Shown here piece after piece: positions 8,710-17,430 of a stretch of DNA of 64,000 nt. Source of the stretch: Micromonospora sp. CP22 (GTDB lineage Bacteria; Actinomycetota; Actinomycetes; Mycobacteriales; Micromonosporaceae); assembly GCF_009712475.1 (NCBI RefSeq), contig NZ_VCJO01000004.1, forward strand, positions 124,001-188,000, given 5' to 3'. Below the pieces are notes generated by a model that was given only the letters and a program-made list of their open reading frames with translations, ran no database searches and had not been told where the DNA came from. The position numbers were made by a program, and so were the translations under genes. The stretch's first letter is position 1. Each line of letters begins with the position of its first letter.

Positions 8710-10239
8710 ATGCCCCGCGCGCACCTCACCGTCAACCCGGCCTTCACCATCGGACCGGTCCGTCGCCGCCTCTTCGGCGGATTCGTCGAGCATCTCGGTC
8801 GGCACATCTACGACGGCATCCACGAGCCCGGGCATCCGAGCGCCGGACCGGACGGGTTCCGGCGGGACGTGGTCGAGCTGGTCAAGGAGCTCGGGGTCAG
8901 CACGATCCGGTACCCGGGCGGCAACTTCGTCTCCGGCTACAACTGGGAGGACGGCATCGGGCCGGTGGCCGAGCGTCCACACCGCCTCGATCTGGCCTGG
9001 CACTCCACCGAGACGAACCAGGTCGGCCTGCACGAGTTCCAGCACTGGCTGGAACTCGTCGGCAGTGAGCTGATGCTGGCCGTCAACCTCGGCACCCGGG
9101 GCCCGAAGGAGGCCGTCGAGCTGCTGGAGTACACCAACGTGCCGGCCGGCACCGCCCGCGCCGCGCAGCGGGCCGCCAACGGTCGCCAGGAGCCGTTCGA
9201 CATCCGCATGTGGTGCCTCGGCAACGAGATGGACGGGCCCTGGCAGCTCGGCCACCGCAACGCCGAGGACTACGGCAAGCTCGCGTCGATGACCGCGAAG
9301 GCGATGCGACAGGTCGACCGGGACCTGGAACTGGTCGCCTGCGGCTCGTCCGGCCGGGGCATGCCCACCTTCGGCGAGTGGGAACGCGTGGTGCTGACGC
9401 ACGCGTACGACGACGTCGACTACATCTCCTGCCACGCGTACTACGAGGAGCACGACGGGGATCTCGCCAGCTTCCTCGCCTCCGGGATCGACATGGACAC
9501 CTACATCGAGTCCGTGGTGGCGACCGTCGACCACGTCCGCGCGGTCAAGCGCTCGCCCAAGCGCGTCGATCTCGCGTTCGACGAGTGGAACATCTGGTAC
9601 ATGACCCGGTGGCAGGAGCGGGCCCGCACCTTCACCATCGACGACTGGCCGGTGGCCCCGCGCCTGCTGGAGGACCGCTACACCGTCGCCGACGCCGTCG
9701 TCCTCGGCGGCCTGCTGATCAGCCTGCTCAACCATGCCGACCGGGTCACCTCGGCGAACCTCGCGCAACTGGTCAACGTGATCGCACCGATCATGACCGA
9801 GCCGGGTGGACCGGCGTGGCGGCAGACGACGTTCTTCCCGTTCTCGGTGACCTCGCACGCCGCCCGGGGCGACGCGCTGCGGGTCCTGGCCGACACCGAC
9901 GAGACGACCACCGCGACCTTCGGCTCGGTGCCGGTGGTGGCCGCCGCCGCCACCAGCGCCGGGGACGAGATGTCGATCTTCCTCCAGAACCGGCACCTCA
10001 CCGAGGCCACGACCGTGACGATCGACCTGAGCGCCTGCCAGCCGACCGGTGCGGTCTCGGCCCGGGGGATCTGGGACACCGACGTACGCGCCGCCAACGA
10101 CCTGCGCGACCCGAACCGGGTGGGGCTGCGGACCAACGACACCGCACGGCTCTCCGACGGTCTACTCACCGTCGAGCTGCCACCCGTGTCGTGGACCGCG
10201 CTGACGGTCGCGCGGCGCACCGACCCCGGCGAGGTCTGA
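8710..10239 (+). CDS. GH51 alpha-L-arabinofuranosidase, intracellular
   Basis: A 509-residue glycoside hydrolase family 51 enzyme that releases terminal arabinofuranose from arabinan or arabinoxylan oligosaccharides. The N-terminus carries RLFGGFVEHLGRHIYDGI, then IRYPGGNFVSGYNWEDGIGP. The acid/base glutamate is E173 in WCLGNEMDGPW and the nucleophile is E292 in FDEWNIWY. The C-terminal beta domain covers about residues 380-509. No signal peptide is present, so it acts on imported oligosaccharides. The ATG at 8710 follows AGGAG. Length and motifs match the family closely. Confidence 0.93.
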   Translation: MPRAHLTVNPAFTIGPVRRRLFGGFVEHLGRHIYDGIHEPGHPSAGPDGFRRDVVELVKELGVSTIRYPGGNFVSGYNWEDGIGPVAERPHRLDLAWHSTETNQVGLHEFQHWLELVGSELMLAVNLGTRGPKEAVELLEYTNVPAGTARAAQRAANGRQEPFDIRMWCLGNEMDGPWQLGHRNAEDYGKLASMTAKAMRQVDRDLELVACGSSGRGMPTFGEWERVVLTHAYDDVDYISCHAYYEEHDGDLASFLASGIDMDTYIESVVATVDHVRAVKRSPKRVDLAFDEWNIWYMTRWQERARTFTIDDWPVAPRLLEDRYTVADAVVLGGLLISLLNHADRVTSANLAQLVNVIAPIMTEPGGPAWRQTTFFPFSVTSHAARGDALRVLADTDETTTATFGSVPVVAAAATSAGDEMSIFLQNRHLTEATTVTIDLSACQPTGAVSARGIWDTDVRAANDLRDPNRVGLRTNDTARLSDGLLTVELPPVSWTALTVARRTDPGEV

Positions 10240-10344
10240 CCCTCCGACGGCGATCCGCTCGTATCACTGCGGGCGTGGTCCTCGGGCGGCGACCGTTGGT
10301 CAGCGGGAATGTCCGGGTGGCATCGCCTTGCGATCATCAGTGCC

Positions 10345-11562
10345 GTGCGCAGGATCGCCGCGACGATGGTCGCCGTGCTGCTGGTGTCGGGCTGCGGTGA
10401 CGGACCGAGCCGGACAGCATCGTCCGCGGATCCTTCGGTGACCGCCACCGGCGGCTCACCGAAGGCCGTCGCCGAGGCGGTCCCACCCACCTGGCGCCCG
10501 GCCACGCTGCCGGAGCTGGCCGGGCCGACCAGCGTGCTGTGGGACGTCGTGACGGTGGACGCCACGCACGCGTGGGCGGTCGGCAGCGAGGGCTACTCCC
10601 CCGAACAGCCGGACGACACCGGCACCCCGTTGGTCCTCCAGTGGGACGGGACGAACTGGGCACGCGCCGCCCTGCCGGAGATCGCGTGGCACGGTCGGTT
10701 CGAGCTCGTCGCGGCCGACTCGCCCACCAACGTCTGGGTGGTCGGCAGCACCGCCGGACCCACTCCGGAGGAGCAGGTGACGCACATTCTGCGCTTCGAC
10801 GGCACCGTGTGGCGCGAGGTGCCGTTCCCCCGGGGGCACGGCGGACACGTCGCGCTGGTCACCGGCCTCACCGTCGCAGGCGGGCACACCTGGGTGGTGG
10901 GCAACGACCGCAGCGAGGTCATCATCGAGCAGTGGGACGGTGACTCCTGGCGGTCGCACCCGTCACCCGCCGAATGCCGCACCGGTGGTACGTCCTTCGG
11001 CGGCACGCCGAACGTCTGCACCGTCACCGCGATCCGGGCCTTCCGCCCGGATGACGTCTGGGCAGCGGGCAACGGCGCGTGGCAGGGGTTCAAGGGCCCC
11101 CTGCTCTTTCACTGGGACGGCTCCGGCTGGCGTACGGTCGGTGTGGGCATAAGCGAACAGGACTCCTCGTTCACGGCCCTCGCGGGCCGCTCGTCGGGTG
11201 AGCTGTGGGCGGTCGGCGACGGAGGGTTGGCGGTACGCGGCCGGGCCGGATCCTTCGAGCCGATCCGGGACGCGCCCGGTGGCGCGCTGGCCGACGTGAC
11301 GACCGACCCGACCGGACAGCCGTGGCTGGTCGAGAACTCTCCGGCGTCGCAGGCGACGCTGGCCACGTACGCGGGTGCCTGGCGCGGCCTGCCGGCACCG
11401 CAGCCGCCGGACGCGGTCGGCATGAGGTTGCACGGCATCTCCGCAGCCCCGGAGAGCCCGCAGATGTTCGCGGTCGGAGCCGCCACCCTCCCGACCACTC
11501 CGCGCCACCTGCGGGCGGTGCTGCTCGAACACGTGCCGGACCCGGCAGACCCTTCCCACTGA
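10345..11562 (+). CDS. Lipoprotein with beta-propeller-like repeats
   Basis: A roughly 405-residue lipoprotein. The N-terminal signal ends in a lipobox, LLVSGCG, so it is probably lipid-anchored outside the membrane. The body contains recurring blades of the form xxVWAVG...W, for example DATHAWAVGSEGY, PTNVWVVGSTAG, GGHTWVVGNDRS, PDDVWAAGNGAW and GELWAVGDGG, each followed by a WDG.xW segment. This suggests a six- or seven-bladed propeller similar to YCF48/Kelch-like repeats. GTG at 10345 is preferred, giving a normal signal peptide; an ATG-type start 36 bp upstream is possible. Function unknown. Confidence 0.72.
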   Translation: MRRIAATMVAVLLVSGCGDGPSRTASSADPSVTATGGSPKAVAEAVPPTWRPATLPELAGPTSVLWDVVTVDATHAWAVGSEGYSPEQPDDTGTPLVLQWDGTNWARAALPEIAWHGRFELVAADSPTNVWVVGSTAGPTPEEQVTHILRFDGTVWREVPFPRGHGGHVALVTGLTVAGGHTWVVGNDRSEVIIEQWDGDSWRSHPSPAECRTGGTSFGGTPNVCTVTAIRAFRPDDVWAAGNGAWQGFKGPLLFHWDGSGWRTVGVGISEQDSSFTALAGRSSGELWAVGDGGLAVRGRAGSFEPIRDAPGGALADVTTDPTGQPWLVENSPASQATLATYAGAWRGLPAPQPPDAVGMRLHGISAAPESPQMFAVGAATLPTTPRHLRAVLLEHVPDPADPSH

Positions 11563-11578
11563 CCCGGTGGGCAGCGGG

Positions 11579-13387
11579 TTACCCGTCGGCGGGCGCGAAG
11601 CGCGCCAGCGGATTGGCCAGCGCGCCCACCAGTTGCAGCGCGGCGGACGGGTCGGCCAGGTCGACCATCTGCTGGTTGTCGCGCAGTTGCAGCCGGTTGA
11701 GGCAGGACAGCGCGAACTCCGGGGCGAACAGGTCGTAGCGGGCCAGCCGGTCGGCCAGGTGCGGCACCCGGGCGGCGTACTCGGTGGCGCAGTCGGCCAC
11801 GGTACGCCAGAACTCCTCCTCGCTGATGACGCCCTGGGCGGCCAGCGTCGCACCGAGGAAGCGGAAGAAGCAATCGAAGACGTCGGTGAAGATCGACAGC
11901 AGCTTCATGTCCTCCGGGATGTCGGCGCGGATCCGCTCGACCGCCGGAGGCAGCTGCGCCTCGGCGCTCATCACCACGATCTCCTCGGCGATGTCCTTGA
12001 AGATCGCCCGCTCCACGACCCCGTCGCGCAACACCAGGATGACGTTCTCGCCGTGCGGCATGAACGCCAGGTCGTAGGCGTAGAAGGCGTGCAGCAGCGG
12101 GGTCAGGTAGGCGTTCAGGTAGCGCCGTAGCCAGACCGCCGGTGCCAGCCCGGAGGCGGCGATCAGCTCCGCGGCGAACGACCGCCCGTCGGTGTCGACG
12201 TGCAGCAGCGACGCCATGGTGGCCAGCCGCTGGCCGGGAGCCAGGTCAGGCACCGGGCTCTCCCGCCAGAGGGCGGCCAGCATCTTGCGGTACGGCGAGT
12301 AGCGGTCGGTGGCGACCTCGTACTGCCGGTGCCGGTAGCCGACGGCGGCCCGCTCGCGGATGATCGTCAGTCCGGTGGCCCGGAACACCTCGTCGCCGTC
12401 GATCAGACCGGCCAGCCAGTCGTTGATCGCCGGGGTGGCCTCCATGTACGCGGCCGACAGGCCCCGCATGAAGCCCATGTTCAGCACGGACAGCGCGGTC
12501 TTGACGTAGTGCCGTTCCGGGTGGCTGACGTTGAAGAAGGTGCGGATGGACTGCTGGGCGAGGTATTCGTCCGGGCCCTCACCGAGGCAGACCAGCCGAC
12601 GGCGCGCCACCTCACCGGCGAAGGTGACCGACAGTTTGTTCCACCACTGCCAGGGGTGCACCGGGATGAGGTGGTAGTCGGCGAGGTCCAGCCCCAGCTC
12701 GGTCATGGTCCCGGCGAACCGGGCGAGGGTCGCCTCGTCCAGTTCGGTACGCAGCAGCGTCTCCTGGTCCAGGTCGGCGGCGCTGGTGAAGGTGGCGTGG
12801 TCGCGGTGGGCGGCGAGCCAGATCAGCCGTACCGGCTGGGCCGCCTCGGGGGCGTAGCGGTGGTATTCGTCGATGCCGAAGCCGAGCCGCCCGTTGTTGG
12901 CCACGAAGCACGGGTGGCCCTCGGTCATCGACGTCTCGATGGTCTGGAAGTCGGCCTCCACCAGCTTCGCCGCGCTGGGCAGCGCCCGGTCCAGCTTGTA
13001 CGCCAGACCGGCGAGGGTGGACGTGATCTCCTCGAGGTAGACCGGCAGGATCCGGTCGGTGAGGCCGAGCGCGTCGCGCAGGTCGAGGCAGAGGTCGACG
13101 GCGTCCAGCGGCGTCGGTTCGCCGTCGCGGTGCCGGGTGATGCTCTCCGGGTCGATGTCCCAGTGCTCCAGGGTCATCACCCGGGCCGCGAACCGGTACC
13201 GGACCGCGCCGGAGGCGGCGGTGAGGGCGTACCACCGGCGACCGGTGTCGTCGGCGGTCGGACCGTCCGGTTCGGGGGCGAGCAGTCGCTCGTGGGTGAA
13301 CTCGGCGAGCGCCTTGCGCACCAGCAGGCGGTTGGCTCGCTCCCAGGTCTCCGGACGTAGGTGGGCGACCGGGTCACGCGTGGTCAA
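11579..13387 (-). CDS. desD: NIS siderophore synthetase, IucA/IucC family (DesD-type)
   Basis: A 602-residue NRPS-independent siderophore synthetase that would oligomerise and cyclise N-hydroxy-N-acyl-cadaverine units into desferrioxamine-type products. Family signatures include HPCFVANNGRLGFG (nucleotide loop), LIPVHPWQWWNKL, SIRTFFNVSHPERHYVKTALS and FMPHGENVILVLRDG. The start is TTG at 13387: AAGGAG lies seven bases upstream and the protein then begins [13 protein letters not shown]. This overlaps the acyltransferase gene by 14 bp, consistent with the last gene of the desABCD operon. Length matches DesD proteins. Confidence 0.92.
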   Translation of the reverse strand: MTTRDPVAHLRPETWERANRLLVRKALAEFTHERLLAPEPDGPTADDTGRRWYALTAASGAVRYRFAARVMTLEHWDIDPESITRHRDGEPTPLDAVDLCLDLRDALGLTDRILPVYLEEITSTLAGLAYKLDRALPSAAKLVEADFQTIETSMTEGHPCFVANNGRLGFGIDEYHRYAPEAAQPVRLIWLAAHRDHATFTSAADLDQETLLRTELDEATLARFAGTMTELGLDLADYHLIPVHPWQWWNKLSVTFAGEVARRRLVCLGEGPDEYLAQQSIRTFFNVSHPERHYVKTALSVLNMGFMRGLSAAYMEATPAINDWLAGLIDGDEVFRATGLTIIRERAAVGYRHRQYEVATDRYSPYRKMLAALWRESPVPDLAPGQRLATMASLLHVDTDGRSFAAELIAASGLAPAVWLRRYLNAYLTPLLHAFYAYDLAFMPHGENVILVLRDGVVERAIFKDIAEEIVVMSAEAQLPPAVERIRADIPEDMKLLSIFTDVFDCFFRFLGATLAAQGVISEEEFWRTVADCATEYAARVPHLADRLARYDLFAPEFALSCLNRLQLRDNQQMVDLADPSAALQLVGALANPLARFAPADG

Positions 13388-14012
13388 GGTGATGCTCCTT
13401 CGCGTCGCTGCCGGCGGCACCGGCTCGGGTGGCGGCGTCGGTATCGGTGGCGGCGCCGATAGTGGCCAGGAATCGCTGCCGGGTGCAGATGCTCAGCAAC
13501 GCCGTCTTCTCCGGCTTGGTGATCGGTCCGATCACCTCGAAGCCCACCGCCGCGTTGAGTGCGTGCACGGCGGTGTTGCGTACGTCCGGCTCGACCACGA
13601 CCCGCTCGGTGGCGGGGTCGGCGAAGAGCCAGGCCATCACGGTGGTGATGACGGCCCGGGTGAAACCGGGCACCGGGGTGTCGGTGGGCGCGCAGAGGAA
13701 GTGCATCCCGACGTCACCGGGGCGGGCGTCGTACAGGCCGACCAGTTCGACGTGCGCCGGGTCGTACCGCTCGGCGAGGAACGTCGGCTCGGCGCGCCAC
13801 AGGCCCAGGTACGCCTCGTGGTGCGGGTGCTCGGCGATGCGCTGGTACTCGGCGGCAACCGCGTCGACGTCGGCGTCCTGCATCAGCCAGAAGGCGGCCT
13901 TGGGGTGGGTCACCCACCGGTGCAGCACCGGCGCGTCGGCGGCCACGTCGAGCGTACGCAGGGCGAACTCGCCGAGCCGCCGGTCGTGGCGGGTGTAGAC
14001 GAGCTGCGTCAC
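13374..14012 (-). CDS. desC: Siderophore N-acyltransferase (DesC-type GNAT)
   Basis: A 212-residue GNAT-fold acyltransferase of the siderophore type (AlcB/IucB-like), expected to acylate N-hydroxycadaverine with acetyl- or succinyl-CoA. Typical segments are [30 protein letters not shown] and [17 protein letters not shown] at 14012 overlaps the hydroxylase stop (GTGA). The C-terminal about 30 residues, rich in Ala, Thr and charged residues, extend past the GNAT core. It has a divergent paralogue at 19466 on the opposite strand. Confidence 0.9.
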   Translation of the reverse strand: MTQLVYTRHDRRLGEFALRTLDVAADAPVLHRWVTHPKAAFWLMQDADVDAVAAEYQRIAEHPHHEAYLGLWRAEPTFLAERYDPAHVELVGLYDARPGDVGMHFLCAPTDTPVPGFTRAVITTVMAWLFADPATERVVVEPDVRNTAVHALNAAVGFEVIGPITKPEKTALLSICTRQRFLATIGAATDTDAATRAGAAGSDAKEHHLDHA

Positions 14013-15289
14013 CCGGTCACCCCGAAGTCCTGGAAGGCGATCGACTTCTCGATCGGGTAGACCTCACGGCCGAGCAGTTCGCGGATGATCCAGCTGTTGC
14101 GGTACGGGCCCATGCCCAGGTCGGGCGAGGTGATGCTGTGGGTGTGGGTGCCACCGTTCTGGAGGAACACCCCGCGCCCGGTGGAGTCCACGCTGTAGTT
14201 GCGGGCCACGTCGAGCCGGCCGTGGTCGTCGAAGCGCAACCGGTCCCGGACCGGTGCCAGGAACTCGGGCACCTCGTACCGGTAGCCGGTGGCCAGCACC
14301 AGCCCCTCGGTGTCCAGCGTGAACTCCCGTTCCTGCTCGACGTGGCGCAGCCGGAGCGTGTGCACGCCGGTGCTCTCGTCGTGGGTCACCGAGGTCAACT
14401 CGGTGTTGGTCAGCAACCGGGTGCTCACCGGGCCGTCGAGGCTGGAGGCGTAGAGCAGGTCGTAGATGTCGTTGATCAGGTCGGCGGAGATGCCCTTGAA
14501 CAGCCCCTTCTGCTCGGCCTCCAGCCGGTACCGGGTGGGCTCGGGCAGCGCGTGGAAGTAGTCCACGTAGTCCGGCGAGGTCATCTCCAGCGTGAGCTTG
14601 GTGTACTCCAGCGGGAAGAACCGTGGCGAGCGGGTCACCCAGTTCAGCTGGTAGCCGTGGGTGCCGATGTCGCCGAGCAGGTCGTGGTAGATCTCGGCGG
14701 CGCTCTGTCCACTGCCGACGATGGTGATGCTCCGCTTGGCCCGCAACGCGTCCCGGTGCTCCAGGTACCGGGAGTTGTGCACCGCGTCGGAGGTCAGACC
14801 GGCGCAGGCGGCCGGCAGGTGGGGCGGGGTGCCGGTACCGAGCACCAGGTGGCGGGCCCGGTGGGTGACGGTGCCGCCGTCGACGGTGGCGGTCACCACA
14901 TACCGGTCGTCGGTGGCGTCGTACTCGACGGTGGTGACCCGGTGCCCGAACCTCAGGTTGGGCAGCTTGGCGGCGGCCCAGCGGCAGTACGCGTCGTACT
15001 CCGCCCGCAGCGGGAAGAAGTTCTCCCGGATGTAGAAGGGATAGAGCCGGCCGATCTCCTTGAGGTAGCTGAGGAAGGAGAAGGGTGAGGTGGGGTCGGC
15101 GAGGGTGACCAGGTCGGCCAGGAACGGCGTCTGTAACCGGGCCGACTCCAGCAGCATGCCGGGATGCCACGAGACGTCGTCGCGCGCCTCCAGGAACAGC
15201 CCGTCGAGGTCGGCGACGGGTGCGGTCAGGCAGGCCAGGCCGAGGTTGTACGGCCCGAGGCCGATCCCGATGAAGTCGTAACTGGACAT
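14009..15289 (-). CDS. desB: Lysine/cadaverine N-hydroxylase (flavin monooxygenase, DesB-type)
   Basis: A 426-residue flavin-dependent N-monooxygenase that hydroxylates the terminal amine of cadaverine (lysine/ornithine N-hydroxylase family). Visible are the FAD motif [12 protein letters not shown], the substrate-side [21 protein letters not shown] region, the NADPH motif [17 protein letters not shown], and the C-terminal [13 protein letters not shown] and [21 protein letters not shown] motifs. The ATG at 15289 is used because GGAGGG precedes it. An alternative ATG at 15322, two bases after the desA stop, would add eleven residues. It sits between desA and desC. Confidence 0.92.
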   Translation of the reverse strand: MSSYDFIGIGLGPYNLGLACLTAPVADLDGLFLEARDDVSWHPGMLLESARLQTPFLADLVTLADPTSPFSFLSYLKEIGRLYPFYIRENFFPLRAEYDAYCRWAAAKLPNLRFGHRVTTVEYDATDDRYVVTATVDGGTVTHRARHLVLGTGTPPHLPAACAGLTSDAVHNSRYLEHRDALRAKRSITIVGSGQSAAEIYHDLLGDIGTHGYQLNWVTRSPRFFPLEYTKLTLEMTSPDYVDYFHALPEPTRYRLEAEQKGLFKGISADLINDIYDLLYASSLDGPVSTRLLTNTELTSVTHDESTGVHTLRLRHVEQEREFTLDTEGLVLATGYRYEVPEFLAPVRDRLRFDDHGRLDVARNYSVDSTGRGVFLQNGGTHTHSITSPDLGMGPYRNSWIIRELLGREVYPIEKSIAFQDFGVTG

Positions 15290-15324
15290 CCGGCCCTCCA
15301 GGCTCGGGTTCGCAGGTGACATGG

Positions 15325-16875
15325 TCAGCCGACCGGGCAGGTCAGGCCCGCCGCGGACGATCCGGCGTGTTCGTGGACGTAGCGTCCGGCGTGCTCGGCG
15401 ATCAGGTCGAGCACGTAGGCGATGTCGTCGACGGTGGTCGCCGGGTTGAGCACGGTGAACTTGAGGTACTGCCGGCCGTCGACCCGGGTGCCGGCGACCA
15501 CGGCGAGGCCGGAGGCGGCCAACGCCTCACGGGCCCGCAGGTTGGCCGCGTCGGCGAGTTCCCGGCCCGGCCCGGTGGGCTGCCAGCGGAACACCACTGT
15601 GCTCAGCTGTGAGCGGGTCAGCACCTCGAAGCGGGGGTCGGCGGCGAGCAGCTGCCACGCCTGCGCGGCCCGGTCGCAGACCTCGTCGAAGAGTTCACCG
15701 ACGGCGTCGGGCCCCATCACCCGCAACGTCAGCCAGAGCTTGAGCGCGTCGAACCGGCGGGTGGTCTGCAAGCTCTTGTCGACCTGGTTGGGGATGCGTT
15801 GGGCGACCATCCGGGCCGGGTTGAGGTAGTCGGCGTGCCAGGTGGCGTGCCGCAGGGTCCGCCGGTCGCGGACCAGCAGTGCGCTGGAGCTGACCGGCTG
15901 GAAGAAGGACTTGTGGAAGTCGACCGTGACCGAGTCGGCGCGCTCGATGCCGTGGAGCAGGTGCCGACGGGTGGGCGAGACCAGCAGGCCGCAGCCGTAC
16001 GCGGCGTCGACGTGCAGCCACACACCGGCCGTGGCGCACACCTCGGCGATCTCGTCGAGCGGATCGATGGTGCCGAAGTCGGTGGTGCCGGCGGTGGCCA
16101 CCACCGCCATGACGGTGAGCCCGGCACGCCGACAGCGGGCGATCTCGTGCCGGACCGCGCCGGGTCGCATCCGCCGGTCGGGGCCGGTCTCCACCACCAC
16201 GACCGCGTCCGGGGCCAGGCCGAGCAGCTTGGCCGCCTTCTGCACGCTGAAATGACCGGCCGACGAGGCGATGATCCGCAGGCGGGGCAGCAGGATCCGC
16301 CGGTCGGCCGGGGTCGCCGCGGCCAGCGCCTCCTCCCGGGCCAGCAGCAGGGCGTGCAGGTTGGACTGGGTGCCACCACTGGTGAACACGCCGTCGGCGG
16401 CCGGGCCGAGGCCGATGCGGTCGGCGGTCCACTCGATGAGTCGGCGTTCGATCAGGGTGCCACCGGCGCTCTGGTCCCAGGTGTCCATGGAGGAGTTGAC
16501 CGCGCTGAGGACCGCCTCGCCGAGCAGTGCCGGGATCACCACGGGGCAGTTGAGGTGGGCCAGGTAGCGTGGGTGGTGGAACCAGACGGCATCGCGCAGG
16601 TAGACGTCCTCCAGCTCGTCGAGGGCAGCGGTGGTGTCACCCAGCGGCTGGTCCAGGTCGATCGCCTCCATCTGCGGGGCGAGTTCGTCCGGGCGTACGC
16701 CGGTGAAGGGTCCGGTCACCTCGGCGACGCGACGGGCCACCCGCTCGGTGCCGTCGGCCACGGCTCGTCGATACTGCTCCACTGTCTCGTCGCTGAGCAG
16801 GTGTGCCCGGGCGGGTGTGGGCCGGGGCTTCGGGTTGCTCGGCGTTGCCTCGGCGGGGTGCACCGGCAAGGTCAT
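15325..16875 (-). CDS. desA: PLP-dependent lysine decarboxylase (DesA-type)
   Basis: A 516-residue group II PLP decarboxylase, the committed step to cadaverine in desferrioxamine synthesis. Family landmarks are [55 protein letters not shown] and the PLP-lysine segment [13 protein letters not shown]. The ATG at 16875 lies shortly after an AAGGA element; the open frame continues upstream but loses similarity. The 345-bp leader between the iron box (17222-17240) and this start contains a 55-codon ORF. It is the first of the core des genes and presumably iron-repressed. Confidence 0.92.
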   Translation of the reverse strand: MTLPVHPAEATPSNPKPRPTPARAHLLSDETVEQYRRAVADGTERVARRVAEVTGPFTGVRPDELAPQMEAIDLDQPLGDTTAALDELEDVYLRDAVWFHHPRYLAHLNCPVVIPALLGEAVLSAVNSSMDTWDQSAGGTLIERRLIEWTADRIGLGPAADGVFTSGGTQSNLHALLLAREEALAAATPADRRILLPRLRIIASSAGHFSVQKAAKLLGLAPDAVVVVETGPDRRMRPGAVRHEIARCRRAGLTVMAVVATAGTTDFGTIDPLDEIAEVCATAGVWLHVDAAYGCGLLVSPTRRHLLHGIERADSVTVDFHKSFFQPVSSSALLVRDRRTLRHATWHADYLNPARMVAQRIPNQVDKSLQTTRRFDALKLWLTLRVMGPDAVGELFDEVCDRAAQAWQLLAADPRFEVLTRSQLSTVVFRWQPTGPGRELADAANLRAREALAASGLAVVAGTRVDGRQYLKFTVLNPATTVDDIAYVLDLIAEHAGRYVHEHAGSSAAGLTCPVG

Positions 16876-17011
16876 GGACGTGTCCTTCACGCTCGGCGAT
16901 TCGATGTTCGGAGCAGCCGTGAACCGCCGCACGACAGGTGGGCGGCGGGTGGTTCGGGTCTGGGAGGTGCACAGCGGCCGGGGACGGATCGCGCCCGGCC
17001 GCGCGGCGGCG

Positions 17012-17179
17012 TCAGGTGGGCTTCTTCGCCCCCCGGATCGCCGTGGCGAGGTTCTCCGGCAGCGGCGCCGCGCCGCCGCCCGCCGCACCGTCGAGTCCGA
17101 AGTCGACCAGCACGGCGGTGCCGCCGACAGCGAGCGATCCCCGGTGGGAGGGGCGGCGGGCGGCGAGGTGCTCAGGCAT
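17012..17179 (-). CDS. 55-residue small protein in the des leader
   Basis: An ORF too short for routine gene calling. It starts ATG at 17179, 43 bp downstream of the iron box, and ends 137 bp before desA. The peptide begins MPEHLAARRPSHRGSLAVGG and ends in ATAIRGAKKPT, with a glycine/alanine-rich middle and no cysteines. By hand count about 49 of 54 sense codons end in G or C, the third-position bias of a real gene in this genome, although the ribosome binding site (GAAAGACG) is weak. It would be co-transcribed with desABCD. No family recognised; it could be a small accessory protein or leader peptide. Confidence 0.55.
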   Translation of the reverse strand: MPEHLAARRPSHRGSLAVGGTAVLVDFGLDGAAGGGAAPLPENLATAIRGAKKPT

Positions 17180-17221
17180 TCGTGTCGTCTTTCGATCAGG
17201 GGCTCGGACCAGGCAGAGCGG

Positions 17222-17240
17222 TTAGGCTAACCTAACCTAA
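17222..17240. promoter_or_regulatory. Iron box (IdeR/DmdR-type) between des operon and acylase gene
   Basis: The 19-mer TTAGGCTAACCTAACCTAA read on the minus strand matches the actinobacterial iron box TTAGGTTAGSCTAACCTAA at 17 of 19 positions. It lies 43 bp upstream of the 55-codon ORF on the minus strand and about 190 bp upstream of the penicillin-acylase-family gene on the plus strand. It could therefore repress both transcripts when iron is plentiful. Confidence 0.85.
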
Positions 17241-17430
17241 CTTCCTGCCCGGACTCGGCTCCTGTCAAGTCCCGACGGCGTTTCCGCACCACACTGGAGT
17301 TCACACTGTCCGTCATCGATACGCCACGGTACGAGACGCCGTCCAGGCCGACCGCACCACCCCGCGACCGCCGTGCCGGTACCCCGCTGGTGGCTCCCGC
17401 AGTCCGCGTCCGAGCCGGTACGGTGACGCG

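Noticed and set aside
17012..17179. The 55-residue ORF as a RiPP precursor
   Set aside because: No cysteine, no recognisable core or leader motif, and no RiPP modification enzyme nearby; kept only as a small protein of unknown role.
17227..17325. Minus-strand mini-ORF starting MTDSVNSSVVRKRRRDLTG that overlaps the iron box
   Set aside because: It lies upstream of and across the regulatory site, has no ribosome binding site and mixed codon bias; unlikely to be translated.
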